From Paralichthys olivaceus (lineage: Eukaryota > Chordata > Actinopteri > Pleuronectiformes > Paralichthyidae): DNA of 64,000 bases. Location of the stretch: positions 8,199,501-8,263,500 of the forward strand of contig NC_091095.1 of assembly GCF_024713975.1 (NCBI RefSeq), in the 5' to 3' direction. The position numbers and the translations under genes were made by a program. The notes under the pieces are model-generated. The model was not told the DNA's origin and did not search any database. It saw only the letters and a program-made list of their open reading frames with translations. This document shows, piece after piece, positions 1 through 12,913 of this stretch (the stretch's first letter is position 1; each line of letters starts with the position of its first letter).

Positions 1-288
1 TATAAATCTAGGTTTAGGCACAGAGTCGAGTATTTATAAATGTAAGGATCTGTAAGTATTTGGTAAGTAATGGTCTTGTTATGATTATGATGATAAGCAT
101 TAGAGGAAACTCGACCTTTTACCTCCAGTAAACACTGCACCCCTGCTGAAGCTACTCTCACACCCACAGTATAATATACCTCTAAGTTATATTCCAGCCT
201 CATGCAGCCGCACAGTAGATGACAGCAGAGGATTGTGTTTGCAGCCATGAGTCCACTGATACTCACAACTTTATCTCTCCCTCTGTAG

Positions 289-600
289 GACTCCAGCAGG
301 CGGACCAGAGCCTCCACACTCTGCATGTCTGTCACAGGAGTGTCTGCGGAGCGAGGCTCCTGCTCCACATGTCCGCACAGACAGACACAGACAACAGGTT
401 CGATTCCCGATTCTTGATTCTGAGCTGGACTTTGAAGCAGGAAGCTCCAGAATCAGACCCAAGTAGATGATCACCGAGAAACTACACAGTGATGGTGTTC
501 TGCTGCCCTCCTCAGTCTGATCCCCGTCATCTCTGCTCCACTGACAGGCTGATGTTTGAGTTATAGTCAACACAATAAAAGAAGTGGGAGGTTTTATCTC
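289..600 (+). other. possible 3' terminal exon of an unidentified plus-strand gene
   Basis: A pyrimidine-rich tract ending in CTCTGTAG precedes an open stretch starting near 289. Two frames stay open to stops at about 464-470, and a canonical AATAAA lies at about 573. This is what a last coding exon plus a short 3' UTR would look like, with the rest of the gene left of the window. One frame ends with residues DSELDFEAGSSRIRPK and the other with KQEAPESDPSR. I recognise neither, and they do not match what I recall of RICTOR, OSMR or LIFR, which lie near FYB1 in mammals. It could equally be chance. Confidence 0.25.
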
Positions 601-2086
601 TGTTAATTGTTAATTGCTCCAGTGTTTTCTGTGCAGGGTTTGTGGATATATGATTATACGTGTGTTATAGGCCTTTACATGTGTACTCTGTGGTTTATAT
701 ACAACACTGCAACAAATCTATATAAAACATTCTCCACTTTCTATTCCACACCAGTTCCAGTTCATAAGGGAATAAATATTAATTTCTATGATAAAATATT
801 ATTATAGTTTTCTTTTCTAAATCATACTACACGGCATGTGATTCTTGTATTCGTTCAAACCTGGCCTACTCAACACTTACCACTTAGGATCTAGACTATT
901 CTAGATTCTATTAATAATGACAATAATATTATCATATTCATATTATTAATAATAAGGTATTATAAATAATACAAATAATACATGTACTAATCTATAAAGT
1001 TTGAATAACCAAGGACAAACACCTAAACATGTCATTTTCTTTGCAATCCCATATCTTCATCACACATGCATGTGTCAGTGTCATAATGAATGTGCTTTAT
1101 TAAATATAATTTCTCAGATTTTCTAATATGGCAGATGTTTAATTAATTTGCGTTCTTTTATTATTTGCATTTGGCTACAGCTTTGATCCAGTGCTGTGAC
1201 CTTTGATGGATTAAGCACAATAATAGATCCTGACTGTACCCACAACCAATTTACCAAATTTAATCCCAGTTGGATAAAAATGTGTTACCACTGTAAACAG
1301 ACATAAACAGAAAAATGACTCTGATTACAATGTACCCGTCCTCTATTATGTAGCGTGGGTGTAACCTGTTCTGTGCCAGCAGCTGTTGTATTGAGGTGGA
1401 GATCCTGAAATGCTTTGCACAGATAACATCAGGAGACTCAAGAGCTTTTAAACTGTGTATTTTGTCTCGTAATCTAGGCTAATGTGCCCTATGGGAGGAT
1501 GTAAGAGGATAACCTGGGGCAATGAAGGGACACAATTGAGGTGTTAAATCTCATGTATTAACTGTGCAGTGATTAATGAGCCTGACATGGATTGAAAGTT
1601 TCAAAGTTTCTGAACTCTGTCTGAAAGAGAATGTTCTTGATTGACATGTATCTGTAAAGTTCCTGTAAATATTTCTATTGTGTAATTTGAAGAAATATGA
1701 ATCTAATCCTCTGGTTCAATTCTTACATATAGAAATTCTGAATCTTGTTACGCTAATTACATTACATTTACATTACATTTCATTTAGCTGAAGCTTTTAA
1801 CCAAAGTGACTTACAATAAGTTAATAATAATTACACTTTAAATCAACTCTCCCAGTAAAGCGTAACCTTTCCTGCACCTGAACATCCTCATTCACATGAG
1901 AGCAGAACAAGAATATCTTCCATATTTGTCCAGATGCTTAATAAAACTGCAGAAAAACAGTTTTGGAGTTGTTATTTTGGTAATTCTGACTCACCAGTTC
2001 CCGACTTTATTCCTTTTCTTCAACAGATGTCCACAGTCGATATTTGACTTCACTAACAACTTCTTTGGGTTTGATCAGTTTTTCAT
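601..2086. other. AT-rich intergenic DNA
   Basis: No supportable gene is seen. The stretch is AT-rich with short poly-A/T runs, and its only recognisable component is a dispersed repeat core at about 1756-1822, listed separately. Confidence 0.5.
1756..1822 (+). repeat. dispersed fish repeat fragment
   Basis: Tandem ACATTACATTT units lead into a segment reading CATTTAGCTGAAGC, then TTTTAACCAAAGTGACTTAC. I recognise this as a divergent copy of a core found very often in teleost genomes, usually with CGCTTTTATCCAAAGCGACTTAC. The family name was not checked. Confidence 0.5.
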
Positions 2087-2092
2087 TTTATT
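2087..2092 (-). terminator. fyb1: candidate polyadenylation signal of fyb1
   Basis: TTTATT on the plus strand is AATAAA on the minus strand, about 400 bases downstream of the fyb1 stop codon. It would give a 3' UTR of roughly 0.4 kb. Only the hexamer supports this. Confidence 0.35.
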
Positions 2093-2494
2093 TTAAAAAA
2101 AAAGGGTTTAAAAAAGCAACTTAACAAAGACATTTTATATTTCTTAAGTTGTATCTCAGAGGTCAAGCAATACACAACATCACAGTAGTGTATTCATTTT
2201 CTATACATGCAGTTTTACAAACAATACAATGATGACAAGTCTTGGTGCAGGGTATGTGTGTGTTTTTATCCATGTACATCAGTGTGTATTGATTAGTATG
2301 TTTTACAGCCCGGTTAATTTGCTTGAGATCAGGAAAACCTGTCACATTTTGTCCTGACTGATCTCTCTCTTCACCTCATTTTCAGCTTTTGGTATCCAGT
2401 CTGTTGAAGACATGGTTTTATAAAGCTTAAATCTTTAGTTTTTAAAATTCTATTTACATTTTCTTTCTTCAGTGTGTGTGTGCTTTAATATGTT

Positions 2495-5400
2495 TCAATA
2501 ATCAGTATTTGGAGAGTCGTTGTCATAGACATCTGAAAAGAGAGACAAAATTTAAATGAGAAATAAAGTATAGCATATAACACTGGGCATCACAATTCTA
2601 AATTACATTAGAAATTAAATTAGCACAGTTTTCTTATTATAGAAAATAAGGATCCAAAGATAACTCACCACTTGGATAGTCAACATCGTCATATATGTCT
2701 CCTTCCCTGCAAAGGAAGGCTGATATTACTCTGACTGCCGTTATCATAAAAACAGATTAAACTGAAAGATAATTTTAGATGATGGTGCGTAGAGTATACA
2801 GGCTGTAGTCACAATAGTGACCGATGTATTGTATTTGTTGATCTTTCCATTTATCAATTGTTTTTATCAATCTTCTTATCAATATTTTCCATTTGTTCGG
2901 CCAAAACCTTGTTTGTTCAAAACTGTAACTTATCAGGAACTGAAAATGAGATTGTTTAATAATGATTTAAAAGTAATTAAACATTTGTAAAATCCACAGA
3001 GAGAGAGGAAGTAATGATAGTAAAAGTAAAAGTAATGATGAAAAATAGAGATTCACAGTTTCCTCCCCATCAGTACATTCAAGTCAAAGAGGAACGTATA
3101 CTGTGACAATAACACATATTTAGAAAAGACACATTCATTATTTATTTACACTATAAAGAGAAAGAAATGTAGTTTTGATGGTCGAGTCACAAATAAACCA
3201 ACAAATATTGATTTACTTACATTGGAAGAAGAAGAGATCTGGACACATAACCATCTGTGAGGGGCGAGACGAAATAGAGTTTTATGTTTATTGATATATT
3301 TATGATTTAATTATTATTATATTATGTATTGTAATACAATCTGACAGCAAATAAAGGCTAAAAGTAATTTTGGAAGCTTAAAAGTTAAATCTGTGCCTCT
3401 TGTATGATTCAAATGATAAATAACAAACTAGTACATGATTACGGAGCCATGCTGGTGGATTTTAGAGTAAGCAAATGATCTTATGTACATTTCAAACCAC
3501 AGACTTTGTTGATGGCCTGACTTTTTACATAACACCACCATGTGTTCACGTACATTTTCCAAACCCGTTGCGACACAGAGCTTTCTTGCTGTTGGTGAAC
3601 TGGATGATATCCAGGACTTCTCCCTGAGACACAGGGAGATGCTTCCCTTTTGGCTTCTTTATGATGCTGTTAGGATCCACCATCATGATGTGCAGGACCC
3701 TGATTGGCCCTTCAAACTGGAAAACAACATGTAATGTGACATTTTAAAAGTTGTTGCAGTTCTCCCGGTGGAAGCTCCAGAGCATTTTTACATTTTTTTG
3801 CATCATATCATAGTTTTGGGCTGTGCATGGGGTTCCTCAGGGATCAGTTCTTGGCCATGTTCTGTCCTTGTAGACAAATAATAAAGAAATACATTTCCCT
3901 TCACTGCTCATATGCTGATGACATTTAAATTGACTACCACTGAAACTGGTGTAAAAGTGAGAAGTATATTTACCTTGAATCTTTTCCTCAGCTCCTTCTC
4001 AGCTTTTGGATCTATGCTGAAAGTGAAAGTGATGTCACAGTTAGTTTATATCAGTGATCTGATTTTTTAACAAAGCTTTACAACCAGTGACTTCCTGTTT
4101 TCTTGCAGTGATCAGATGTGATTCCAGATACCTGATCTCGGGTGGTGGTGGAGGGAAATCCTCGGTTATTGGTTGAACGTCATCATAGTCATCTGTGGAT
4201 AAAATATAAATGTTAACTGATACTATTGAAACTAGATAGATCATAACTGTCAGCACTGTTGAAACAATCAAATAATAACACACATTTCAAAATGAATTCA
4301 ACAATAGATTAAAGATTTGACTGGGAACTGATTTTGTTGGTTATTTTTCAACAAAGAAAGAAATCATGAAACTACATAAAACTATATAAAATAATACATA
4401 TTAATCCAAATTTGCCAGTGATGTTCATGCTTGGTTTGTTACTTACCATCATCTTGACTCAAGCTGCAGATTAAAGGAAACACAAAGTTTGTGTTAGCTG
4501 GAAAAGATTTAGGTGAAAAGCAAAGGCAACTAAACAATGTGGCATCCATGTTTGCAGGTGGAGTAACTGAATTTCAAATGACTGAACTTAATTTCTGCTG
4601 AACTTCATAAATTAATTAGTTAATAAGGTAGCTGCAGTGAGTTAAGAAGGTTTGATAAGTAAAAGTTTACATAGAGCTAGATGAGAATAATCGACTGTAC
4701 CTGTCTCTGTTGTTGGAGTCCATATTTAACATCTGTGGGGGGTCAGGAGGTGGTGGAGGTAACGCTGATATGTCATACGTTTTTTTGGACTGGAGCACTT
4801 TGCGCTTCACTTCTTCATAATCAATGTCCACACATGTGTTGCTGATATATCCGTCTACAAAGATACACAATGACAAGATGATAATTATCTCACTTCAGTG
4901 TGTGAGCCAACTCGGTTTCTCTTCGTAAAACAACGACAAAACAATTTTCTGCTTCAGATAACTTGGCTCACAATCCCTATACTTTCAAATCATGAATCAA
5001 AATGTAAATGAAATGCATAAAGATCCACATAAAGCAATTAAAATAAACAGACTGAAACAATGTTATGTGCTTCAGGTTGACATTTATGTGGTGATAAGTC
5101 TTAAACACTAGATTTAATTAAACTATTGTATACAGCAGGTTATATGCTTTATATATAGATTCATCCTTCGTTCGTATGCCAACTTTTATACCTGAGCAAA
5201 GTGTAAAAAGGGTTTTGCAATATTTAAAACCAGGTATTTTAGTTTTTTTTTCAATATGCAATTTGAAAACTATATTTAAATAAAGCAACAGATCTCTTCA
5301 GTTCATGGCAAAATTAGAAATTCAAAGTCAAACTCACAGTTTCCATTCAGAGAACGAGCCAACCATTTGCCTCCTGGATTATTCCTCACTCGTAGGATCT

Positions 5401-8400
5401 CCACATTCTCGCCTTCTCGTACGCAGAGGTCCAGTTTTCCTCCTCCCTGCCAATCCTGTCGGACTTTGGCTGTATGAAGAACCTCAATCTCCCCTTGCAA
5501 CTATAGATAGACAGATAAAATAATGTGAAAGCTGACAGTTTGCTCAAAACAATGAAATTTGTGTGGGGATGGAATGGGCTCGTGGAACCTCAGGAATTTG
5601 AATTTAAAAGAAGCAACTCTGGTTTGATATAGAAGCATTGAATTGATGTTATGTCAGCAGTTATACTCGAACCAAAAAGAATACATCCTCTTATCATTTC
5701 CACTTCTTCGTCCTCTCATTCAGAACTGAGGTCAGACTGGTTAGCAATATTAGACATAGATGGAAAACAAGGGTTTAAATTGATAAGAACTTTCTTCTAG
5801 CTGGAATAGTAAACCACAGTCAATGCTAATGTTGGCTATGTAGCTACAGCAAAACATACGTACAGCACCTTTAACTACTAAACTGTGAATCATCCAGTTT
5901 GTGGTATTTCTGTTTTTATGGTCATGCATTTTCTTTAAATTTCATCTTTTCCCAACAATTGAATACACGTTGTTCTGCTGCTGAAGGAGCTCGACCTCTG
6001 GATGTTTAACGGCGGATGGATGTTGTTGGTTTCTTACCTGAAAGTTCTTCCTCAGCTCGTTCTCTTTTTTCTGACGCTCCATCTGTTCTTTTTTCTCTTG
6101 TTCCCGTTGCTTCTGAGCTTGTTTCTTGTTCATCTTCAAAGGATTTACCTGGATCACCTCCACCTCGTCCCTGTGATGAACAATTCACATGAAAAATGAT
6201 TCCGTCACCTAAGGCCGCGCTACACTTGACAACATTTACGTACTACACGATCCTTGTTTCCTATTAAAATGCCATGACTCAAAATTGTAGATTTTTCATC
6301 ACACAATAATTTGACCTATATCCTCATTAATTTAATCTATTGAAAAAGTTCTAACACCACAGCTGTCAATGTTACAGACAGTTAATGATTCATCTAAAAG
6401 AATCCATTCATTCTGCATCAATCAATTCAAACTAAAAAGCTTTACTGATTTCAGAAGAACTTCTTTTTGAGTTTTTTCCAATTTGCCCACATGTTATGAT
6501 TCTTCTCTGACAGGAAATGTGTCAATAACAGAAACAAGCAAAGAAAATATATACACTATTAAAATGCTGTTGACTTTAAAATGAATCCTGAGGCATTTAC
6601 TCTTGAGCACTACTTCAAGAAGAGACACTTTGAATGTGCCTCATTTGTACATAACTTTGGATGAAAGTGTACCACATGCAAATAAAACTATGATTGAGGA
6701 AACTACTAGTCTCATGACTGTGGTTGTTGAACATCAGCTTCTGCAGCAGCAGATGCAAAAATATCACAGCAGCAGTAACAGAAATAACTAAAAGCAGCTT
6801 CCTCCTTCATAGCTATGCAGTTATATTCTACTAATGATCTATAGTGCGTGTATCAGATGCAGACTCAGACAAATGAATAGTAACTGATAAAGGCAGGACG
6901 TGTTTACTTACCCATCAATAAACTCATATATTTCATCATCATCCTGCAAGAGAAACATTTATTTTAAGATAAAAAAATATGATTATTCATTTAAGGAGCA
7001 ATAACACTCATTGTAAGTCACAGAAAATACCTGGAAGCAAAGTCAGTCTCTGCTCCACAGACAATGACTAGTTTAATGTCTTTTACAAACAGGAGTTAAC
7101 CGGAATTTAAACTTTTAACTTATTCTTTCATTTCAGTTTCTGGTTTTCTATACCCACCCCGTCAACACAGGATGGACTGCTGTCACTCCGGGACTCTGCA
7201 AAGAAAAAAAAGAAGCCTTGATAATCTTAATCAGAATTTTTAGAAATTAGAATTTAAAATGTGTCAGATGTTGAAAAGCTTCAGGAGCAGAACAAGCTGC
7301 AGTGATGAATTGATAAAATATTTTATTTTTACCCTTCTCAAAACTTGCAATGTCATCATAGGTGTCCTGGTCTTCATCAATGTCTCTGCAATAAATGTGC
7401 GCATTTTAATTTTCCAGCGATTACTCACTATCTTCTAGTGGAATGTTATAAATGTGTCAGCATTGACATCCTGACATGTTCAACCCAGTCTCCAAACATG
7501 TTGATAAAACTGGATGGCATTGTATCCTTTACATTACAAATATTTATTTGAGGTTTTAAGAAGTTGTTCTTAATTTCTATGGGATGATGATGCAATCTGT
7601 AAAACAGAGGTACAAAAACTACAATAATAATAATATATCAAACTTCATTTTATGTAAATAGATAGATTCAATACATAGAGTCACTGTGACATTTTATTCA
7701 ATCTGAATTAAAGTGACTTCTGTAAGAAAGAGATGTTGAAACCTGGGCACTGCCACTATTTAGAATAGTCTCTGACATGTATTTAAAAGTCTAAAAAGTA
7801 ATTACTCACATTAATTGCTGAAGGAAATGAGAATATAATTTTGTTGTGGCATTTTCAGTGATTTTCTTTTTTTTTTAATCATTGGTTTTAGATTTAAAGA
7901 TGTGATTTAAATTGATGATGGTAAATACTCACGAAGAGATGATCTGGCGGGGCAGTCTGCCTGGTTTGTTGGAGCGTGGTGGTAATTTTACAGGACTGAT
8001 CACTCCTGGTGAAAACATTTTTCTGGGCGCTGTAGCTGGGGAACCAGAACCGTCTGTACGTATGTGGAGACATTTATCACAATAACATAGATTAACAACC
8101 ACGACGGCTGTAACATCCACATGAAAAAGTTAATTTTAAAAATTAAACTGTTCTTTTGTGGAAGACACTATCTGATTTTCTGGCAGTAGTTCATTTGAAA
8201 TATTATCTATTTTAATTACTCAACTGTGTAATAACAATAGCATTTTACGTGGAAAGTAAAATTTGACCTTTGCATTTTGGTGCTCTGTTCTATTCAAGTG
8301 CATTTCTAGGTTGTCTTCATTGACAAGTAAAGAACAACTAAGATTCTGTGAACAAACAAAGACTCACTCTCCGTTTTCCTCAGAGCAGGAAGGGCACGTC

Positions 8401-11400
8401 CTCGGCTGAATCTCATAAAAGGCTCCAGGTTGACACTCGGAGGCCGTTTTGGCTTCAAGGGCAGTGGTCCCTCAGGGGGCAGGGGCCTCCTCAGTGGAGT
8501 CACCTCCCCTGTGCTCCTCTGTCTGGGCTGTGGTCTGAGTGGTAGGGGGGCAGAGGTGGGAGCTGGTGCAGGGAACTCAGGTGGAACCAGAGCTGGAGTC
8601 TTGGCTGGTCTGGTGCCTGGAGGCCTCTGGTGCCTCAGCATCATGGTCTGGAGCATCTCTCCCTTCTGCTTCACTTTGCCCGTTTCCCCAGAACTGAGAG
8701 GCAGCCGAGGGAGGGAAGGAGGTGTGGAAGGGACAGAGGAGGCCTTCGGCTCTGGCCTGGGGAGCCTCACGGGGCCTGGGCCAGTCAAAGGAGGAGGAAA
8801 GACGGGAGACAGTCTGTGATGGGACAGATTGTGCTCTGTCACCGGGAGGATCACCCTCCCAAACCCGGGCCGTGGAGAATTTGGGGAGCCGCTGTCTCGG
8901 CTGCTGGTGTCCGAGGTGCTGGTCTTGTTGTTGAACCGCGCCCTCAGAGCCTTGACATCAACGCTCTCCTCCTGAGAATAACACAGGATCACAAAAACTC
9001 ACAACTGCAGTTGCTCTGTCTCTGATGCAGGAAGTTAGCAGCACAGCACGCAAGACATACACCCCCCACTCTCTCAAACACACGCTGCCTGTCTCTTTAT
9101 CAAGAGAAAATGCACCGTGCAGTAACATAATTTCCTCGTTGTGCTGATCTTCACAGAGATAAATCCCCTTCGTCTCCCTGCTGCACTCCAACCCTTAAAT
9201 AGGCAGAAGGTAGTAATTCCACATCAGTGACACTTTGACAACACTGAATAAATTGCGAACACAAAATCTGTATATCAATACCCACTTTATAATTAACATT
9301 TGATCTGTGTACAAATACACACTGTAAACCCTAAACATAGTATTTTTAAAACCTTTGCAGGTTTTTTCACCAGTTGGAAGAAGCTGATTCAACCATAACT
9401 TTCACAACTCGAACGTACTTCCAGTGTGCTGTCACAGGGTAGTCACATGTTCAGAGTGTTTTCTTCATAGGTTTGTCTCTGCTGTATCATCTGTGTGTGT
9501 CCGTCAGGGCTCTCAGGGGTGATAACATGCAAACCAGACAAGCTAAACACACCCAAGCTTGTTTACCAGGGGAAGCGCTGGTTCGATATCCAGTGGCATT
9601 AATGTTTTCTATGCATCATGAACTCATCTGCTTTCTGTTGGTGTTCAGTTTAGCTTTTTATCTTATTTCTGTCATTTCCTGTCTGTTTTTTTTTACGTTG
9701 AACTGCACCACACTGCTATCACCACTGCTATCAACAGTATTATTTTAACTACACCTTTATTTTTGAGGTTGTAGTTGAGTGGTGAGAAGCTGGACCACAT
9801 TATATCATTATACCAGAACATGTTTCTGTTCTTTTGCCCACTACCTTCACAAACTCATGTCGAACTATGCATGACATCAGGAACACGTAGCTGAAATTGA
9901 CAATGCTGATCAAATAATCAGGGGCATAAAATTTGGTGAAGCAACTTTCTGGAATCAAGCAACAGATGTGGACCAAACCCCCACTTCATGTTAGAGATTC
10001 ATCCTCTGTGAAAAATTAAAAAAATGCTCAAAACATATATTATGGTTGTGCATTTAAAGGTCCGGTGTGTAAGATTTAGGTGAAAGGGATCTATTGGCAG
10101 ACATTTAATGTAGAATAATTCTCATGTTGTTTTCATTAGTTTGTTTCATCGAAATTGTATGAATTGTAGTTTTTATTTGGATTATTATTATTATTATTAT
10201 TATATATTATATATTATTATTTCATTCTGGAGCGGGTCCTCTCTACGGAGGCTGCCATGTTTTTTACAGTAGCCAAAACTGGACAATCTAAAAACCTTTT
10301 GAGTTTTTCTGACAACTGAAGGTACCACACAGTCTCCTTCATGTTTGGAAGGGGAGGGCGAGGTGAGGGGTGTTCAGTTGCTACATGCAACCTTACCACT
10401 AGATGTACACATCTAGTGTTGAAATTGCATGTTGCAGCTGAACACCCCTCACCTCACCCTCTCCTTCCAGACATAAAAAATAACCTGTGGTAGCCTTTAA
10501 TTGTCTGCCGATAAACTAACAAAAGGTTGTTCAGTCTGGACTAATGTAAAAAACATGGCGGCGTCCGTAGAGAGGACCTGCTCCAGATGTAGATATAAAG
10601 TATTAAAATATAAATTATTTAAATATTAAGGCCCATTCTAGGGTAAAGAAAACAACAATATGTACAATTTAGATGAAACACACTAGTGAAAACATCACTA
10701 GGATTATTTTATATTATATATATATTTTATAATTTTTATATATCAGTTTCTGCTGAAAGATCAATTTCACCTAAATCTTACACACTGAACCTTTAATTAA
10801 TTCAACCATGTGCTTGTTTTAATTGTAATGTTTTATTGTAAACATCGCTTTAAAAATGATTTTATGTCTTTTATTATAACTATAGTTGTTATCAAAATGT
10901 ATCATCTTTGTGTTTTGAATGTTTTGATGGACAAAGTTCAGAAAAGCATGATTTGATTTATTGATTTAATAAACTAGAATGGTCCTCACTTCTGGGTCTT
11001 TTATTAACTTTCTACTTTTCTAAAACCTTACTCTTGGACTTGATGAGGTTGATACGCACCAGGGACAAAGATGCAAATAAATACAGGAGATAATTATTCT
11101 ATATTCTTGACAAAGTCTGATAAAGTTTTGAGATTTATTTGAGAATTGTCAGTAAACCTAAACCAAAGAAAAACCCGGTGCTGACATGAGTAGGTCAGGA
11201 CTGAAGCTCTTGTTTCCAGGCGTCTCTGTGAAGTAATTTGGAGTTTAAATGTCGACAATTTCACTTTGACAAATGGACAAAACTAAAAGAGTAAAGACAT
11301 TTTTTGAATAAGTTCTCAGAGCAGCAGACGCAACAGGAACAATCTCCCTGGTTTAAAGTAACTTCAGCTGGTAAAGTCATAAAACAGTTTTTAAAACCAG

Positions 11401-12871
11401 AGTCATGTAATTGCCAAATGTGACCAGCGACCAGAATATGTTTTGTCAACAAGAAGAAAAATCTCCTCGACAACAAAGGAATCAACTCTTTCTGTTTTAG
11501 TCTTGTGAGCTGTGAGCTCCACAAAGCCAGACAGCGGACTGTGATGAGCTGCAGGAAGTGCTCACAACCACACACCTCTGCACCTCAGCCAGCATCCTGC
11601 AGCGGTTACCATAGAGACGCTCTCCGCTCCTGCAACAGTCTGCTGCAAGCTCTGCTCGCTCACTCACATCACGAGGATTCAAAGAAGACGAAAGGTTCTT
11701 CAAGCGGGGTTCTACTTTCAGTATCTGCAGTGGAAACACAGTGTATGTGCTTGTGTGTGTGCATGTGTGTGTCTGTGTGGTTCACATTTGTATGACCTAT
11801 TCAGGACCTTTTGCAGCATGAACACTCACTTTGTCAGGACCAGTGGACCTCATGGGGACCAAAGCCTGGTCCTAAAAAAATATGGTTTCTGGAATACTGG
11901 TTAAGTCAACGCAGACCCTTTGAAAAGATAGCTGTGCAAATATATATGTGTCTGTGTGTGTGGGGGGGGGGGCTTGTGTGTGTGTGGTGTGTGTTTCCCC
12001 TTCATTGACACACATTAACTTGTGCAGGTGCTGCAGAGAAAACCACACGACTGCCAGGAAAACTAACAGAAAACATCACATAAAATACGACTGAGATGAA
12101 TAAAGGTGATTAAAAAAGTTTTTGGAGGGTGACAGCCTTCTCTAGGATATTGTGTCACTGTTGATCTCTATTAAGACGACATCAACGATCAGTAAAAGTA
12201 ACTATTGACATCTACTTTAGAACATTTCGAATCGCACATACCTGTAGTGAAGGTCAGTGAATATACATAATGCTGTTCTTTTACCACACATGGTTACCAG
12301 GCAGTCTCTACTGCAGAAAACACACACTGATGCTGACGATTAATTGACTCTATAATACAATAATTCTGTTTCAGAAGAAGAAGGAGCAGAATCATTTTCA
12401 GTTTAAAGACTGAACATGATTCATCACTGAGCTTTTTGCAGATGAAACAGTTCTGAAGAGTGAGCAGTGTTGAAGTGGTGTTGAGTGAACTCTATGAATC
12501 ATTAACCTGGGTAATAAAGCTTCGTTTCATCAGCAGCAACACGAACGTTTTTTTAATAGTCAATCCAACTTCCCTGTTTTTACTGATGTGGTTACTTCAG
12601 ACACAAACTGTAACTGTGAGGATTACCTTTCCCCAGAGATTCAAGATGTTCTGTGTCAAGATATCAAACCATATTAAACCAGGTTAAACGTTTTAAAGCT
12701 CATTCACTGTGTATTTAGTGACAGTGGAAGGAAACTGACATTGAAACACTAAAATCTGTGAGTGGTCTTTAGTGGTTATTCATAAACACATAAATGAAAA
12801 TGAAATAAACAGCCAGCACAGGAGGAGAAGTGTGAAAAGTGATGGAGCTGTTATTTAAATGTTCTCACCAT
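2495..12871 (-). CDS. fyb1: FYN-binding protein 1 (FYB1/ADAP/SLAP-130), complete gene
   Basis: Cytosolic adaptor of T cells and myeloid cells. In mammals it links SLP-76, FYN and Ena/VASP to integrin activation (family knowledge). Exons in transcript order, all minus strand: 12869-12871 (ATG only), 8368-8971, 7933-8053, 7333-7385, 7158-7195, 6912-6943, 6038-6170, 5338-5500, 4701-4854, 4447-4463, 4132-4192, 3974-4016, 3554-3716, 3221-3254, 2669-2706, 2495-2532. They sum to 1695 nt, or 564 aa. The N-terminal half is proline-rich and disordered, and starts MEESVDVKALRARF. Next come acidic tyrosine motifs (TYDDI, IYEF), a charged KEQMERQKKENELRKNF helix and hSH3-1 (GEIEVLHTAKV..GKWLARSLNGNYGYI). 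EVH1-type polyproline DFPPPPP and YDDV follow, then a second basic helix (KAEKELRKRFK), hSH3-2 (GPIRVLHIM..GKYGYVSRSLL) and a tail with IYDDV and VYDND. Two hSH3 domains and this tail fit FYB1; PRAM1, as I recall it, has one hSH3 domain. Human FYB1 is about 780 aa, so the disordered N-terminus is shorter here. The single-codon first exon is the least certain part. Confidence 0.88.
10055..10796. mobile_element. inverted-repeat (foldback) MITE pair in fyb1 intron 1
   Basis: The left end reads TAAAGGTCCGGTGTGTAAG and continues ATTTAGGTGAAA. The right end is its near-perfect reverse complement, ending ACACTGAACCTTTAA. The midpoint is itself palindromic (CACTAGATGT..ACATCTAGTG at 10397-10418). Each half is about 370 bp, and the halves match in inverted orientation, including CCTCTCTACGGAGG, a GCCATGTTTTTTAC-type segment and GGTGAGGGGTGTTCAG. 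This is two copies of one non-autonomous element joined tail to tail. Related single copies lie at about 14287-14456 and 35761-36068. Confidence 0.75.
11738..11998. repeat. TG-rich low-complexity tract with poly-G
   Basis: Imperfect TG repeats occur at 11748-11780 and 11946-11994, separated by unique sequence. A run of about 11 G lies near 11962. Simple repeat. Confidence 0.7.
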
Positions 12872-12889
12872 GTTTGCCCTCAGCGATCC

Positions 12890-12913
12890 TCAGTGGTGGA
12901 TAAAATGCTCCAT
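12890..12913 (-). other. short uORF in the fyb1 5' leader
   Basis: On the minus strand an ATG at 12911-12913 opens a seven-codon frame (MEHFIHH) that stops at 12890-12892. This is about 18 bases before the proposed fyb1 start codon, and only if the leader continues unspliced through this stretch. Such a uORF could lower initiation at the main ATG. The first exon is inferred, so this is tentative. Confidence 0.35.

Larger units (their letters stand above)
8972..12868 (-). other. fyb1 intron 1, with repeats
   Basis: A 3.9-kb intron between the ATG exon and the large N-terminal exon. It holds the 740-bp inverted-repeat element (10055-10796), a TG-rich and poly-G stretch near 11738-11998, and otherwise unremarkable AT-rich sequence. 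I see no coding exon in it. A CpG-bearing stretch at about 11500-11740 is open on both strands but shows no splice context or domain. Confidence 0.5.

Noticed and set aside
8430-9025. Plus-strand Gly/Arg-rich open frames over the large fyb1 exon
   Set aside because: They are antisense shadows of the proline-rich fyb1 exon, which has proper splice sites and homology on the minus strand.
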